The notes beneath the pieces were generated by a model. The model was not told the DNA's origin. It saw only the letters and a program-made list of their open reading frames with translations, and made no database searches. This document shows, in pieces, positions 1 through 12,780 of a DNA stretch of 64,000 bases. This DNA is from Delphinus delphis (Eukaryota; Chordata; Mammalia; Artiodactyla; Delphinidae): assembly GCF_949987515.2 (NCBI RefSeq), contig NC_082683.1, positions 125,450,582 through 125,514,581 of the forward strand, in the 5' to 3' direction. The translations under genes and the position numbers were made by a program. Numbering within the stretch: position 1 is the first letter of the stretch; each line of letters starts with the position of its first letter.

Positions 1-1989
1 TGCATTATACAGAAAGAGGTAAATCCACTGAGAACAAATCTGAAACCATGGTTTCAGAACGAAGAAAAAGGAAAGTCATTCAGATTTTTAAAAGAAAATG
101 TTATTAGTTTTATACAGGCCTCTTAATACAAAGCACAGTCGTATGTGGGAGTTTCTATATATTCTATAAAAATTTGGGTTTGACTTTCAGTTAATGTAAG
201 CATTAGCCAAAATAAAAACAGGTGGTGTGTCTGGAGCACGGTCCTGGAGCTCTCAGTCTCCTCATTTGGAGAATGAGAAAAATCACACCGATTACAAAAG
301 TTGTAAAAATTAATGTGAGCACATTTGTAAAAGGGTCTGATACACAGCGTAGAAAACTGAAAAGGTCTCCTGTTAGAACCAAAAGGCACTGGCTAACAGT
401 AAACAGTAAACAAAACAGTAAACAAAACAATGAATTTTTAACATTGTCAATAAATCAGAATGATTAATGATCAGAAGCAAATCAGCAAAATTAAAGATCA
501 GAATTTCAGGGTGAAATGATGACTTTCTAATCTCAGAGCATCTCCAACATCTCCAGCTCTTACAGGATTTAAAATTAGAGCTTAGATTTTAGAGCATTCA
601 CTTGAAGGGCTGTATGATAGTGTGTTCAATCTCATGTCTACAGTTCAAACCATGTCTACAGTGTATTTCAGTATTCTCTGAATAAAATGCTTACAACTGT
701 CAAAGTGACTTGCTTCAACCTATTTATATCTCTACATACAATCTTACCATTATTTAAGTATAGGCCTCACTACTTACATGATGAAAAGGATGAGGCAAAG
801 CTATCACACCTTTATACATCATCTGATTTCCATCCACCAATTCGTGTATTCAACAGATTGACCACTTACCATGTTCTAGGTACTATGCTAGGTACTAGGA
901 TACATCAAGACATGACAATGATGATTAGAAACAAACATCGCCCTTGCCTTCATAGACCTTATAATCTAGCACGGAGAATAGCCAGTCAAACAATCACACA
1001 AATTCTTTTTTTTGACCAAAAAAATAAAAAATAGAAAAATAAAAAACTATTGTGTTGCATTACTCTTATTTATTTCTAAAAACTTAGAACTCCTGGCTCT
1101 GAATTCACTGTTCTACTATATCACAACTGACTCAGTTAAGTAGGTCATTTAATTTTTCTCTCATCTTACTCAAAACCCATTTTACACTGGTTATATAACT
1201 AGTCATCAGAATGTGCTGTAAAGCACTTTACAACCTTTATTTTTAATTTCCCTTTGATGGTATGCATTTTTAAATGTCGAAAAACCTTAGATTGTTTTTC
1301 CAAATTTATTTTGTAATGCCTTCTAAAAAAGAAAAATGTCATTTTAAAATGTAGCATGTGAAAATTGCTGTCCATTCAAATGACATTCTGGTATGAATCA
1401 TCTCCCAGTTCAGTCATTTTTTTTTTTTTTTTAAATAGTAGGCTTATACCACGTACAGGCTGATTACTTAGGTAAGTTTCTTCCATTCATTTTGAAAACA
1501 TTTTTCCTTCTTTCAATTCCTTTTTGAAAAATAGGTGATAACCGATAGAAATAATAATGTTCGTTAGTAAAACAGGTAAATTTAAAACCATATGTACGTT
1601 GATTAAAGCATGATAATGAATGAACTTGCAGATAATGCTAGAAGAAAGGACGGGATTAATACAGATGAGGTAGCCACACCCCGACCCTTGCTATTACCTG
1701 AAGGTGTTCCACCACCAAATTCAGGGATTCAAGCATTCTCTTCACTGCCCATATCCTCCTGTCCTTACAGTTAGTTTGTTCAACTTCTCCCTCTTTTATA
1801 TCATCAGGTTTTCCAGCGCAGCAGCCCTTTCACACATCCCCAACCCCCCAGCCTCTTTCCTTCACTTCCTTCCCTATCCATCGCAGATTCCTTGACTTGT
1901 CAATCATGCTCTTAACAATTCTTTTCATTGCACCATTTGGCCAGGACCCAACACTAGATGAAGTTAACCACTGTGCTTTCTCTGTGCTT

Positions 1990-2105
1990 GCAGTGGAGTT
2001 TATAGCTTTGCATTTTACATTTAGGTCTGTAATCCACTTTGAGTTAACTTTTGTGAAGAGTGTAAGTTCTATGTCTAGTCATTCATTTTGGGTAATATAT
2101 ATGTA
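1990..2105 (-). repeat. L1 ORF2 fragment (antisense)
   Basis: ACATTTAGGTCTGTAATCCA and the following bases resemble antisense L1 ORF2, also seen in the larger copy near 16370-16400. Confidence 0.55.
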
Positions 2106-2280
2106 AAAAGGAAAGCCCAGCCCTACATGGATCATGTGAAACTAACAATCTTTCACATGTGCGTATGCTTTTAAAAATATCCCTTAGTTCAAGAGTAAGT
2201 TTATTAAGCTTGTGCCACCAAGTATAATTGTACCTTGGCCTCATACACTTCAATATTACTGGTCAGAAAGAGCCATTCCA

Positions 2281-2694
2281 GAAATTTCATCATTTGCAGC
2301 AACATGGATGGACCTAGAGATTATCATACTAAGTGAAGTCAGACAAACAAAGACAAATATTACATGATATCACCTATCTGTGGAATCTAAAAAATAATGA
2401 AAATGAACCTATTTGCAAAATAGACTCACAGATAAAGAAAACAAACTTATGGTTACCAAACGAGAAAGGGTTGGGGGAGGGATAAATTAGGAGTAGGAGA
2501 TTAACAGATACTACTACATATAAAATAGATAAGCAACAAGGATTTACTGTGTAACACAGGGAACAATACTCAATATCTTGTAATAACCTATAATGAAAAA
2601 TAATTTGAAAAAATATATGTATATATTCTTTGCTGTACACTTGAAACTAACACAGTATTGTTATTGTGAATTAACTATACTTCAATTAAAAAAA
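2281..2694 (+). mobile_element. 5'-truncated L1 3' end
   Basis: L1 3' sequence (CAACATGGATGGACCTAGAG, later CAACAAGGATTTACTGTGTA) ends in an A-rich tail. Target duplication AAAGAGCCATTCCA (2267-2280) and AAAGAACCATTCCA (2695-2708) shows one retroposition event. Confidence 0.9.
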
Positions 2695-2942
2695 AAAGAA
2701 CCATTCCATTTCTGATGACTCTATAGTAATCAATCAACAAATACTGATTGGACCTGGCATTATCAGTATTTGGCAATGCATGTGCCAAATTGAGCCTGCT
2801 GCCGCTACTATTGCTTCTCTCATTTGCTGGTAGCCTATAGCAAATGACATGGCTCTGAGCTGTGCTGCTTGAAAAGAAAATCCAGGAAACTACAAAGAAT
2901 TTTCTTTTGGGGTCAGATGGGGAATACTTCAGGATAGCTAAG

Positions 2943-3112
2943 AACACGGGCTATAGAGTCAGACAGACCTGGGGTGGGTGACATGGACAAGATAGGAGAG
3001 AGCCTCTCTGAGCCTCAGTTTCCCCACCTATAAAATGGGAATAGTAATAGTACTTTCCTCCTAGGGTAGTTGTGGGGATTAGATGACTTAGTGTATATAA
3101 AGCACTAGGATT
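2943..3112 (+). repeat. MIR
   Basis: Core CCTCAGTTTCCCCACCTATA, then AAATGGGAATAGTAATAG and the TTAGATGACTTAGTGTATAT tail. Confidence 0.85.
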
Positions 3113-4897
3113 TCTGTTGCCTAAGTCTCATAGCAGTGACGGTGGCTTGTAGGGCCACATGTGACTTTCGAGCTGCACTGCACACATTCATCTCCCTTAC
3201 TGGCCTTTTTCTGATATACAAGAAGGGCCTCTTTTGATTCGTGATGCTGCAGCCTGCACTGCAGCAAATCCTAGTAAGTAGTTCTTTAAAGGTCTTTGCA
3301 GAAAAAATCAGTAGGAAGGAAAAAAGAATTTGTGGCAAACAGAAAACCACAAATGTGACTAAAATTGTATTTATTATGAAAAGTATAGCTACTGAACATA
3401 TATAGTTATTTCTGTAAGTAATTTTTTATAAAGGACATGTAGTAAGCCAGAGTCAGTACAAATTTTTGCCCTTTAGGGAGCTCAAAGTTATGGGTCTGTT
3501 TTTACCAGTACAAAATTGAGCAACAATTTTCTTTCTAAATTTTATGACATCATCTATTACACATTAATGATTAGTATTATAATTCAAACTTCTCAAAGGA
3601 AAAGCATCACTGGAAAAAAATCACAGATTACATTAATCAACACGAAATTACTGCTGCAAATTGTAGATGTGAAAACTTAAACCATGTGCTTTGGCTCGGC
3701 ATGGAAACACAGAAATGTTATGGAAAATAATAACAAAGCACTTACATTCTATAGCTAATATAATATTTAAAGTCATATTGGACATTATACTTATAAACAA
3801 CTTATATGTTCAAAAGAGCAGGTATCATATCTTACCATTTAACTACTCTAAGATGCAAAATTAATTATGTGACTAGTTTCCAGGACCAAGAAGAAATCTG
3901 AGAAGCTATGTGAATGTTTATGAAATAGGAGTAAAATCTGAAGAATCTGCCTCCAGGTCCACAAAGCAAAGCAGAAATGTTCTATATTTTATTTAAAAGA
4001 GAGAAATATGTACTTATAAGAAAGCATGTCAGTCCAAGGCTTCTCTGGTATCTAAAATAAAACACAGGAAATAATTTTCAAATAAATTATCTAAATCTTC
4101 ATTTAATGGCTCAACAGTGAAATAAAATGTCTACTTAAGGTAACTTTTCAAGTAAATTTTTATTCCTGATAGCAATAAGCCTGGGAGAAAGGCAGGAAAA
4201 ATTGAAAATCATACTCATTATCTAATCCCACATCAATTATAAATACAGAAGAAACAAAATAAAATATTAATATGGCTAGAAATGTACCCCCATACGTAAG
4301 TACTTGGGGTAAAGGATGAGTTCATGGGTGTATATGCGTTTGTGTACATGTTAAGTGAAGATGAATTATTTCTGAATAATACATGATAATAGCAAAAAAT
4401 TATCTTTATTTCTTTTTACAAATAAACTACAAGGTTTCTGAAGAGGAGTTTTGATTATAAATTGCTCCATTGTAATAGACTCCCTTAACAAGTCCTCTAT
4501 TCTTCCAGGGACCTTTCATTCTGATAAGGCCTCTAGAGGATATTGGAAAGATAAGGTATCAGCCCAATACATACTGACACAAATGTTACCACCTTTAAAG
4601 ACTGAACACTTAAAAATGCTTAAAAAGAAAGAAAGAAGAAAAGGAAGGAAGGAAGGCAGAGCCATTATTGTTTTGTTTTGTTTTGTTTTTTTATGGTACC
4701 AACTATCATAATCTTGCATAAATCAATGGGATACACTGTTTACATCTGATTGCTGGTACTTGTGACTCTTTTAGTGTTCTCTAAACTGCTACTATTTTAA
4801 TCAATGTTTACAAATCTTATTTACCTCTCACAACTGTTAGAATCAAATACTGACTCAAGCAGATAGGGAGGGAAAAGGGAGATGAACTAACAGTACA

Positions 4898-5075
4898 TTA
4901 GGGGTAGGTAATACACTGTCTAGGTTAATCCTCACCAGAAACTTATCATGGAGGTACTCCCCCAATTTTCACCCATGAGAAAGAGATTCAGAGACATTAA
5001 GGTTAATTGTCAAGAGGTTACACAGATCAAACTGCTAGTCAGGGCCAGTGCTGGAATTCAAAGAAAGGTTTGTCT
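4898..5075 (-). repeat. MIR (reverse)
   Basis: Reverse-complement MIR core: CCCATGAGAAAGAGATTCAG, then TTGTCAAGAGGTTACACAG. Confidence 0.7.
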
Positions 5076-5750
5076 GATGCCAAAAATCAATGCTCATTTC
5101 CAGATACCGAAAGAACTGAATCAGGAAAAATATCAAAATGAAGAGTTTTGGGTCAGCCAAAAGAGCAGCAGAGATGAGAGACAGTGAGAAAGGTAGCCTG
5201 TCTACAAGGTACATTTGAGCACAAAAGTCGGCTGCAATAATAAATCAGAGGAGATCACTAACAATGAAAACTGTTTGGCCTCAATCCAAGAAAGAACAGG
5301 AAACATTCTACAGTTATAGAAGGACTCTGTCAAGGTTACTGAGGCCCTTCTTACATGTTTCTGGAAACTGCATTTAAGATGTGTTGTAAGAGATTAAAGA
5401 AAAGGAGTTATTCAAGGTCAATACAAGACTCCTAGGGAATGAAAATCACTTCATGGAAGAGAAAAAAATAGAAGAGAAAAAACTGCAGTGGCAACAGTAG
5501 TATGATGTGGTAGTGTGGATTCAGAAACATAGCAGATGTTTGCCTGGAAATGTCTTTATTTCACCTCCATTATTTTGAAGGGTATCTTTGCTAGTTATAC
5601 AATTCTATGTAGTAGAACTAACAGTTATTCAGGAATGCATCTTGAAGAACAATACTTTGGATTCTTCTGCCCCAAAACAGTAACTGAGAAGACTATCCCA
5701 AGTAACTTCAGTTATTCAAAGAAATGCATCTTTTAAAACTTAATGACAGG

Positions 5751-5955
5751 GGCTTCCCTGGTGGCGCAGTGGTTGAGGGTCCGCCTGCCAATGCAGGGGA
5801 CACGGGTTCGTATCCCGGTCCGGGAAGATCCCACATACTGCGGAGCAACTAGGCCCGTGAGCCATGGGGGCTGAGCCTGCACGTCCGGAGCCTGTGCTCC
5901 GCAACGGGAGAGGCCACAACAGTGAGAGACCCGCGTACCGAAAAAAAAAAACAAA
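5751..5955 (+). repeat. CHR-2-type tRNA-derived SINE
   Basis: Full-length copy with a polymerase III A box (TGGCGCAGTGG) and B box (GGTTCGTATCC), ending GCGTACCG then an A tail. Flanks AAAACTTAATGACAGG (5735-5750) and AAAACTTCATGACAGG (5953-5968) form its target duplication with one mismatch. It abuts an older CHR-1-type SINE. Confidence 0.95.
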
Positions 5956-5968
5956 ACTTCATGACAGG

Positions 5969-6296
5969 GCTTCCCTGGTGGCGCAGTGGTTAAGAGTCCA
6001 CCTGCCAACGCAGGGAACACGCGTTCGAGCCCTGGTCCGGGAAGATCCCACATGCCGCAGAGCAACTAATCCCGTGCGCCACAACTACTGAGCCTGCGCT
6101 CCACAGCCCGCAAGCCACAACTACTGAGGCTGCAGGCCACAACTACTGAAGCCCGTGCACCTAGAGCCCGTGCTCTGCAACAAGAGAAGCCACCACAATG
6201 AGAAGCCCACACACCACAACAAAGAGTAGCCCCCGCTCACTGCAACTAGAGAAAGCCCGCATGCAGCAACGAAGACCCAAGGCAGCCAAAAAAAAA
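5969..6296 (+). repeat. CHR-1-type SINE, long form
   Basis: Shares the tRNA-like head with CHR-2 but continues through several imperfect 'GCCACAACTACTGAAGCC' units and ends GCAGCCAAAAAAAAA. More diverged than neighbouring CHR-2 copies. The right flank ACGTAATGACA repeats the left flank CTTAATGACA. Confidence 0.92.
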
Positions 6297-6807
6297 CACG
6301 TAATGACATTATGTACCAATCATCTATTATATGTCTGAAACCAGTACTGTACATCTAGTTTCTGAAATTGTCAAAGGTGAAATTCTTAAATGGCTGCTGC
6401 TTGCATATCTTACAACTATAGAATGCAAAGCATCATTGTTAAGAGAGAAATACTAATTGAGAGTCATCAAAGTACAAAGTAGTATATTGGGGCACAGAGG
6501 ATAGGAATGGAAAACATTTACAAAGTTGAACGAGTAAGACTGATGAAGGAGCTTAGAATCTAAATGAGAAAAGATGCATAGTTATTAGTTATTTTTTAAA
6601 ATTACAGAAAGTATATGCAATTTAGGAACAATTAACATATTTTTTTCATATATTTAAAAACCCATTATAATAGTAGCTTTCAAACTTTTGACTATTACAG
6701 TAATAACTTCACATTATGACCCAATATACACATACATGTAAATATGTTACTGATAAATTTCATGCAATATTTATCCTTACTATGCACTATGTACTAAGAT
6801 ATTTTTT

Positions 6808-6938
6808 CTTTTCTTCATTTTTTTTAATTTATTTAAATTTTTATTTTATATTGGAGAATGGTTGATTAACAACGTTGTGTCAGTTTCAGGTATACAGTAA
6901 AGCGATTCAGTTATATATATATCCATTCTTTTTCAGAT
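6808..6938 (-). mobile_element. Very short L1 insertion (3' end only)
   Basis: About 130 bp of antisense L1 3' terminus (GTTGATTAACAACGTTGTGT, GTATACAGTAAAGCGATTC) flanked by a perfect 16-bp duplication TACTAAGATATTTTTT at 6792-6807 and 6939-6954. Confidence 0.9.
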
Positions 6939-7304
6939 TACTAAGATATTTTTTATTCCAGTCTTTTTTTCAAACATCGATAGAGATCCACTAAACTGAT
7001 TTTATGAGCTATAAATAAAGCCAAAAACCTTTGAAAAACATTGTATTACCACCCACTGCTCCCTTCACATCCTCTTTTTTGCTTTCAGGCTCACCACCCT
7101 CAAAAAGGAGAAAAAAAAAAGGATTTTCCCTACCGGAACCAAGCAATATATCAGTCACTAAAATAAATGTGCCTGAATTGCCTGAATTGAAAACAGACAG
7201 TACAGAGAGAAACAATTGTATATTCAGAAAGATGGAAGAAATCATTTCTGAGGGGTATTTTAATTCACATTGGCTATTGACCCATCCGTGCGTGAGTGTA
7301 GTAG

Positions 7305-7340
7305 CTTAAAAGGAAGAGGAAATTACAACTCTGTAGTTCA
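7305..7340 (+). repeat. Left arm of perfect 36-bp inverted repeat
   Basis: CTTAAAAGGAAGAGG... through ...CTCTGTAGTTCA. It is identical, as reverse complement, to 8276-8311. Weaker inverted similarity continues outward (GGCTATTGACCCATCC here, GATGGGTCAACAGCCA there). Not recognised as a named repeat. Confidence 0.9.
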
Positions 7341-8275
7341 ATGAGGTTGTAAGGAAACAGCCTGTCATGCTATTGGGTCAGGACTGAGTGGCACAGTCAA
7401 ACTGCTTAAAATCCTCATAGAAAGATGAAGCGAAGAAAGAAGCAGTGTTTCTGAAATCAAGTATCTAAAACAGAGTCCAGTGAAACAGCCAATACAACCC
7501 TTCACTGGGATTAAGCAATTATATCCTAGCCAGCAAGAACAATCACTTCTACAGAACTAGTTTAATAGCTAAACACCAAGTTAAAAATGTGTACTATTTA
7601 AATATTTATTTGTATAAGTTATTTGAACCTATGAGATCATAACTCAATGCCACTTATAAGTTTTTTCTCTTCCAGCAAGCAATGAAGTACTTGGCAAACT
7701 TTAAAAACTATATCAAATTTGCTGCAAGCTTTGTTAGCGTATTTCTCATTACATTTTCCCACTTGCCCAAGAACTGAGACTGAACTTTTGCAGCTTCCCT
7801 CATTTCCTATGGGATCTCACAATTTAGCTGTCTTCTATAAATCAATATAAGTGTAACAAAATATTCTCATTACTATTTTTAAAAGTACTTTAGCCAACTA
7901 TAAGGAACTAGGAAATTTTGGCTGAAGTTTTAAAATACTAGTTCTCCTCATGATTGGACAGCAGTAAGCACCCTCTGTTGCATTTTGGTTTATTACTTAA
8001 TACAAGGAAATTTTTAATATCTAAGCAATGTAAAACTGTCTATACCTTTCATCTTACTCTAGTCCTTCTACCTTCATCCTCTTTTCTACTCTTCCAAATT
8101 TCAAAGTATTTAATTTTGACACAAACTAAACTGTCTTTTATTGAATCCTCTGTTTATTGAGTGAAAGCTATAAAAAAAAAAGAGAAGAAAATCTGTCTCA
8201 CACAGATTTGCCAAAATAAAAGCCCACCCACTCAGGAAAATGGTGAGCCTTCTAACTAGCTACACTTCTTACCAC

Positions 8276-8311
8276 TGAACTACAGAGTTGTAATTTCCTC
8301 TTCCTTTTAAG
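8276..8311 (-). repeat. Right arm of perfect 36-bp inverted repeat
   Basis: Exact reverse complement of 7305-7340, with 935 bp between the arms. Outward similarity extends to about 8345. Confidence 0.9.
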
Positions 8312-8624
8312 GAACCACCTATGCAAGGATGGGTCAACAGCCAAGCAAAAACTGTTATTTGAGGAGGGGAAAATCAGAGAACTAGTTCTTACCCATCATC
8401 ACATCCTAGGAAGAACTGGCTGGCTCCTCCTGGAGGATGAATAAAGATAAGTGCAGGTAGACTCTAAAATGGTAAGTAAATAACTGGCCTATTTAGTTTT
8501 TCGGGACCAAACCAAAAAAGTATCACACTTCAGTTCTGAATGCTGCTGAAATACACCCTTAAATACTCTGCAGACCTAGATCAATGAGATGTACCATATA
8601 TCTCCTTATTTACGGTACTTCTCC

Positions 8625-8945
8625 TAAACTTTTGAAACAGTCTCTCTCTGTTCCTTCAAAATCTTCACATATCTTCTTGTCAAGACACAATGCAAATTCC
8701 ACCTGCTCGACAAAAATCTCCATGAGCCTCCCAAATGAAAGACATTTTTCAGTACTCTGAAATCCCCTTGCATTTTAGCTGAGCCTTTGGAAGCATATTT
8801 ATAGTTGTTTATATACACACCTTATGTTTCTACTATAACGTAAGTTCCTGAGGACAAAATGAGGGTATCATTCATTTTTATATCCCCAAAGTGCACATCC
8901 CAGGGCCTTCTACAAGTCGGTATTCAGTCAATAACTGGTCAATAC
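8625..8945 (+). repeat. L2-like LINE fragment
   Basis: L2 3'-end pattern: a C/T-rich stretch with CAAAAATCTCCATGAGCCTC, then GTAAGTTCCTGAGGACAA and a 'ccctagggcctt...tcagtcaata'-like end. Confidence 0.65.
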
Positions 8946-8981
8946 TTCAATCTTAGGCTCACATTAAGGACCAGTTCCCAG

Positions 8982-9107
8982 GACTTCCCTGGTGGTCCAG
9001 TGGTTAAGACTCTGCCCTTCCAATGCAGGGGGTGTGCGTTCGATCCCTGGTCGGGGAACTAAGATCCCACATGCCCCACAGTGTGGCCAAAAAAAAAAAA
9101 AAAAAAA
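8982..9107 (+). repeat. CHR-1-type SINE, short form
   Basis: Opens GACTTCCCTGGTGGTCCAG, with B box GCGTTCGATCCC, then GATCCCACATGCCCC and GTGTGGCC before the A tail. Target duplication: AAGGACCAGTTCC left, AAGAACCAGTTCC right. Confidence 0.92.
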
Positions 9108-9839
9108 GAACCAGTTCCTACTGAAAACTGTTTACACAACACCTAATTCAACATATCTGAGCAGGTTATTTACATGACCATTTTATCTGTTGCTGTAAGA
9201 TTACAAAAAATTAATTGTTTACGTATTCCTATATCTTACTACTTTACTTCTACTTCTTATAAAACGTTACCTTGCATATCTAGTAATTTAGGTTATTACT
9301 CATTGCTTGTCACTGATATATTTACAAGTTTTTAAATGTACATCAGTCAAATCATATACATATATTTTTGCACTCAAACAAGCATGAGTTTCATTAATCA
9401 CTGTACAAACAAAATAGTACTTTCTCAACACCTATGAGGCCCATTCCCTTTCAGTGGCCACTGAGGTATCCACACTTAACCCCTACAAACACGAGTGATG
9501 GGGGAGGGGAAGAAGAGATATACCACCAGACAATGTACTTTGCTCCTGCTGTCTGAGTACTACTAAAAAGTTCAACATCAGTTTTTCTGTTTTTAATAAT
9601 ATAAGAAGAGGCCTATAAAATATGTTGACAGTGTAGGTTCCTCTCACATAGAATGATCTCCAGCACACTCTGTACAGACTGAATTGATAGGGGGATAGAA
9701 TAAGCTAGACTCGGCCCTAGGTCCCGGGTAGGAGAAAGGGGGATATACAGAGGTCAAAATAACAATCCTCATCATCAGGTGCTTTGCAATCATTCTAAAT
9801 TGCCAATAAAAACAAGTACACGTGAAAAAACAGCAAGAA

Positions 9840-9950
9840 GGACTTCCCTGGCGGTCCCATAGTTAAGACTTTGCCTTCTAATGCAGAGGGTGTGGGTTCA
9901 ATCCCAGGTTGGGGAGCTAAGACCCCACATGCCTCACGGCCAAAAAAACC
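9840..9950 (+). repeat. CHR-1-type SINE, short diverged copy
   Basis: GGACTTCCCTGGCGGTCCC head, a GGGTTCAATCCC B box and a CTCACGGCC end with an interrupted A tail. Older than the copy at 8982, judged by mismatches in both promoter boxes. Confidence 0.88.
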
Positions 9951-10999
9951 AAAACATAAAACAGAAACAATATTGTAACGAATTCAATAAAGACTTTAAA
10001 AATGGTCCACATCAAAAACAACTTAAAAAAGAAAAGAAAAAAGACCAGCAAGAAAACAATACAAAAATAATTCAGAGATAGGTTGTGTGACACAAAACTA
10101 CAGGCGTTTGAAGAAGAGCAGTCTGTCTATATGATCATCATGACAAAAGCCACAAGGGCACAAAGCTGGGAATAAGCATGAGTATTATTGGCAACCTGGG
10201 AGGATGCAGCTGTACAAGGACATAAAAGTTCAACAAGTGATATGTTTATATTTTAAAAACAAAATGAAAATAGTGAATCATTGAGCTAGTGAACAGTCTG
10301 AGTAGAGAAATACAATCATGAGGTTAATGTTTCAATTCATCTTAGTAGGGATATGGGCTCTTGAGGGAGGAAGCTTATTGCCAGTATCTAGAAAAGTATC
10401 TAGCAAAAGTAGGTGCTCAGTAAATGTTTTCCAATATAATGGCTGGATGTATGGATGGACAGATGAGAACATAAAGATTCTAAATCAGGGAGACCAATTA
10501 GGAGACAAATCAGATGTCTTAATTCGGGACTATAAGTGGTTACAGGAAGAATGAAGAGAAGTGATGGATACAAGAGACAGATTTAAGTAAGTAGTAATAA
10601 GTCAGTGACAGAAAGGGAAGAGATATGGTAATAAGAAATAGAGATTGAGCAAAGATTTTTCAAAGTTTCAAGCCAAAGTGAATGGGAGAATGCAGGAATC
10701 TTTTCAAGGTAAAAATAAGATTACATTTAGGCCAATAGATTTTTGAAGTGAAGGCAGAGCTTCTAATTATTACAGTAATCACTTGGAGTTATGAGACCAG
10801 AATTTGAGCAAGAGAAAAGAACTAATGACTGAAGAGTCCCCCCAAAAATGTATTAGAATAGATAAAATCTAGCATCTTCATGAAAAATTCCCAGAGGAAA
10901 AATATCTTCCTAAACACATCATCATTATCATCATCAATGTAACAATAACATAACTCTAATTTATTATCAGTATTATTATTAGAGCTGCTAACATTTACT

Positions 11000-11190
11000 G
11001 AGCCCTTACTATGTAGCATGCACCATAGTTATTTGCCTATATTATTGCACTTAGTCCTTACAACAACCCTAGGAGGTTGTTATGATTGCACCCATTTTCC
11101 AGAATAGGAACCTGGGGCACAGAGTGGTTAAGTAACCACATTTACTAAGTGCCAGAACCAGGACATAAATCGAAGTCTGATAAAAATACC
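11000..11190 (-). repeat. MIR (reverse)
   Basis: TTTACTGAGCCCTTACTATG followed by CAACAACCCTAGGAGGTTG and GGGGCACAGAGTGGTTAAGT, the reverse-complement order of MIR. Confidence 0.8.
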
Positions 11191-11442
11191 TTTTTCTATA
11201 CCAAGAGTGTCTAAGTTTCTACACCAAATATTCTCTAAGATCCTACTGGGGGAAAAATAACTCAACATTTCTATTTTTTTTAACTCTTAACCTATTAAGG
11301 TTTCTATTATTGTGAATTATTTACAATGTATGTAATGTATTAATACAGTACTGTATAAATTATAACTGAGCACTCATTTATGAGGGAGGAAGAGATGTTC
11401 TATTTCTTTTTCTAGTAAGAATGTGAGATCAAAACAGCCTAG

Positions 11443-11480
11443 AGATATATATATATTTATATATATATATATATATATAT
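11443..11480. repeat. (TA)n microsatellite
   Basis: An AT dinucleotide tract with one TTT interruption. Confidence 0.9.
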
Positions 11481-11554
11481 TTCTCTTCCCTGTCTACCTT
11501 TGTTTCCTACAAGAATTCAATGTCAACAGTTTTATCTTTTTTCTTTAAAAATAG

Positions 11555-12330
11555 ACCACTTATATACCCAAAAGAAGGGTATCGGGCTTCCCTGGTGGCA
11601 CAGTGGTTGAGAGTCCGCCTGCCGATGCAGGGGACACAGGTTCGTGCCCCCTTCCGGGAAGATCCCACATGCCGCGGAGCGGCTGGGCCCGTGAGCCATG
11701 GCCGCTGAGCCTGCGCGTCCGGAGCCTGTGCTCCGCAACGGGAGAGGCCACAACAGTGAGAGGCCCGCGTACCGCAAAAAAAAAAAAAAAAAACAATTAA
11801 AAGCAGGGTCTCAAAGAGATATTTATATACCCATGTTCATAGCAGCATTATTCACAATAGCTAAAATGTGGAAGCAATCCAGTGTCCATTAATGGATGAA
11901 TGGATAAACAAAATGTGGTATGCACTTACAATGGAATATTATTCGGCTTTAAAAAGGAAGGAAATTCTGACATATGCCACAACATGGATGAAAGTTGAAG
12001 ACATTATACTGAGTAAAATAAGCCAATCACAAAAAAGATAAATACTGCCTGATTCCATTTACACAAGGTACTCAGAGTAATCGAAACGACAGACCCAGAA
12101 AGCAGGATGGTGGTTGCCAGGGCTGGGGGAGAGGAATATTGGGAGTCATAGTTTACTGGTTATAGAGTTTCAGTGTTACAAGATGACAAGAATTATGGAG
12201 ATGGATGGTGGTGATGGTTGTACAACATTATGAATGTATTTAATACCACTGAATTGTACACCTAAAATTGGTTACAATGGTAAATTTTATGTTATGTGTA
12301 TTTATCACAATTAAAAAAATTGAGGGAAAA
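11555..12330 (+). repeat. L1 3' region split by a CHR-2 SINE
   Basis: ATATACCCAAAAGAA lies left of the SINE, and GCAGGGTCTCAAAGAGATAT and CAGCATTATTCACAATAGC to the right, then the L1 3'UTR to an A-rich end near 12330. Confidence 0.85.
11584..11793 (+). repeat. CHR-2-type SINE inside L1
   Basis: Full-length with an A tail of about 18. It interrupts an L1 3' region: flanks AAAAGAAGGGTATC and AAAAGCAGGGTCTC form a 14-bp duplication with two differences. Confidence 0.94.
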
Positions 12331-12554
12331 AAACAGACCACATATGATCAGATGAGAGCTCACTTATTCATTCCAAAAATATTTATTAACTGCTTCTCTT
12401 GTGCCAAGCTCTGATGGTACATTCAATGATTTCTAAGAAATAATCCCTGGTTTTAAGGAGGTCTGTAAGGAAGTCAGTAATGTAAAAGCCAAATATATAA
12501 ACAAATCATTATAAGTTAATACTCTAAGAACAATTATAGTGATAGTCAAGAGCT

Positions 12555-12780
12555 AGCACTTTCTATTAGGTACCTGCTACGTGTTAAGCACCTAGTTCTA
12601 AACACTTAGGTATTTTATCTGAATAACAGTATGAGAGAGACAGATTATTACCTGTACTTTACAGATAGTAAAACTGACTCAGATAGGTTTAAAAACACAC
12701 TCAAGACTACCCAGCTTAGAAGCAAGTGAACCCAGGCAGTTGGATTCCAGATCCCATGCTCCTAACCACTCTCCTCAGAG
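12555..12780 (-). repeat. MIR (reverse)
   Basis: GTACCTGCTACGTGTTAAGC, then a TTTACAGATAGTAAAACTGA stretch and CCCAGGCAGTTGGATTCC. Confidence 0.75.
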
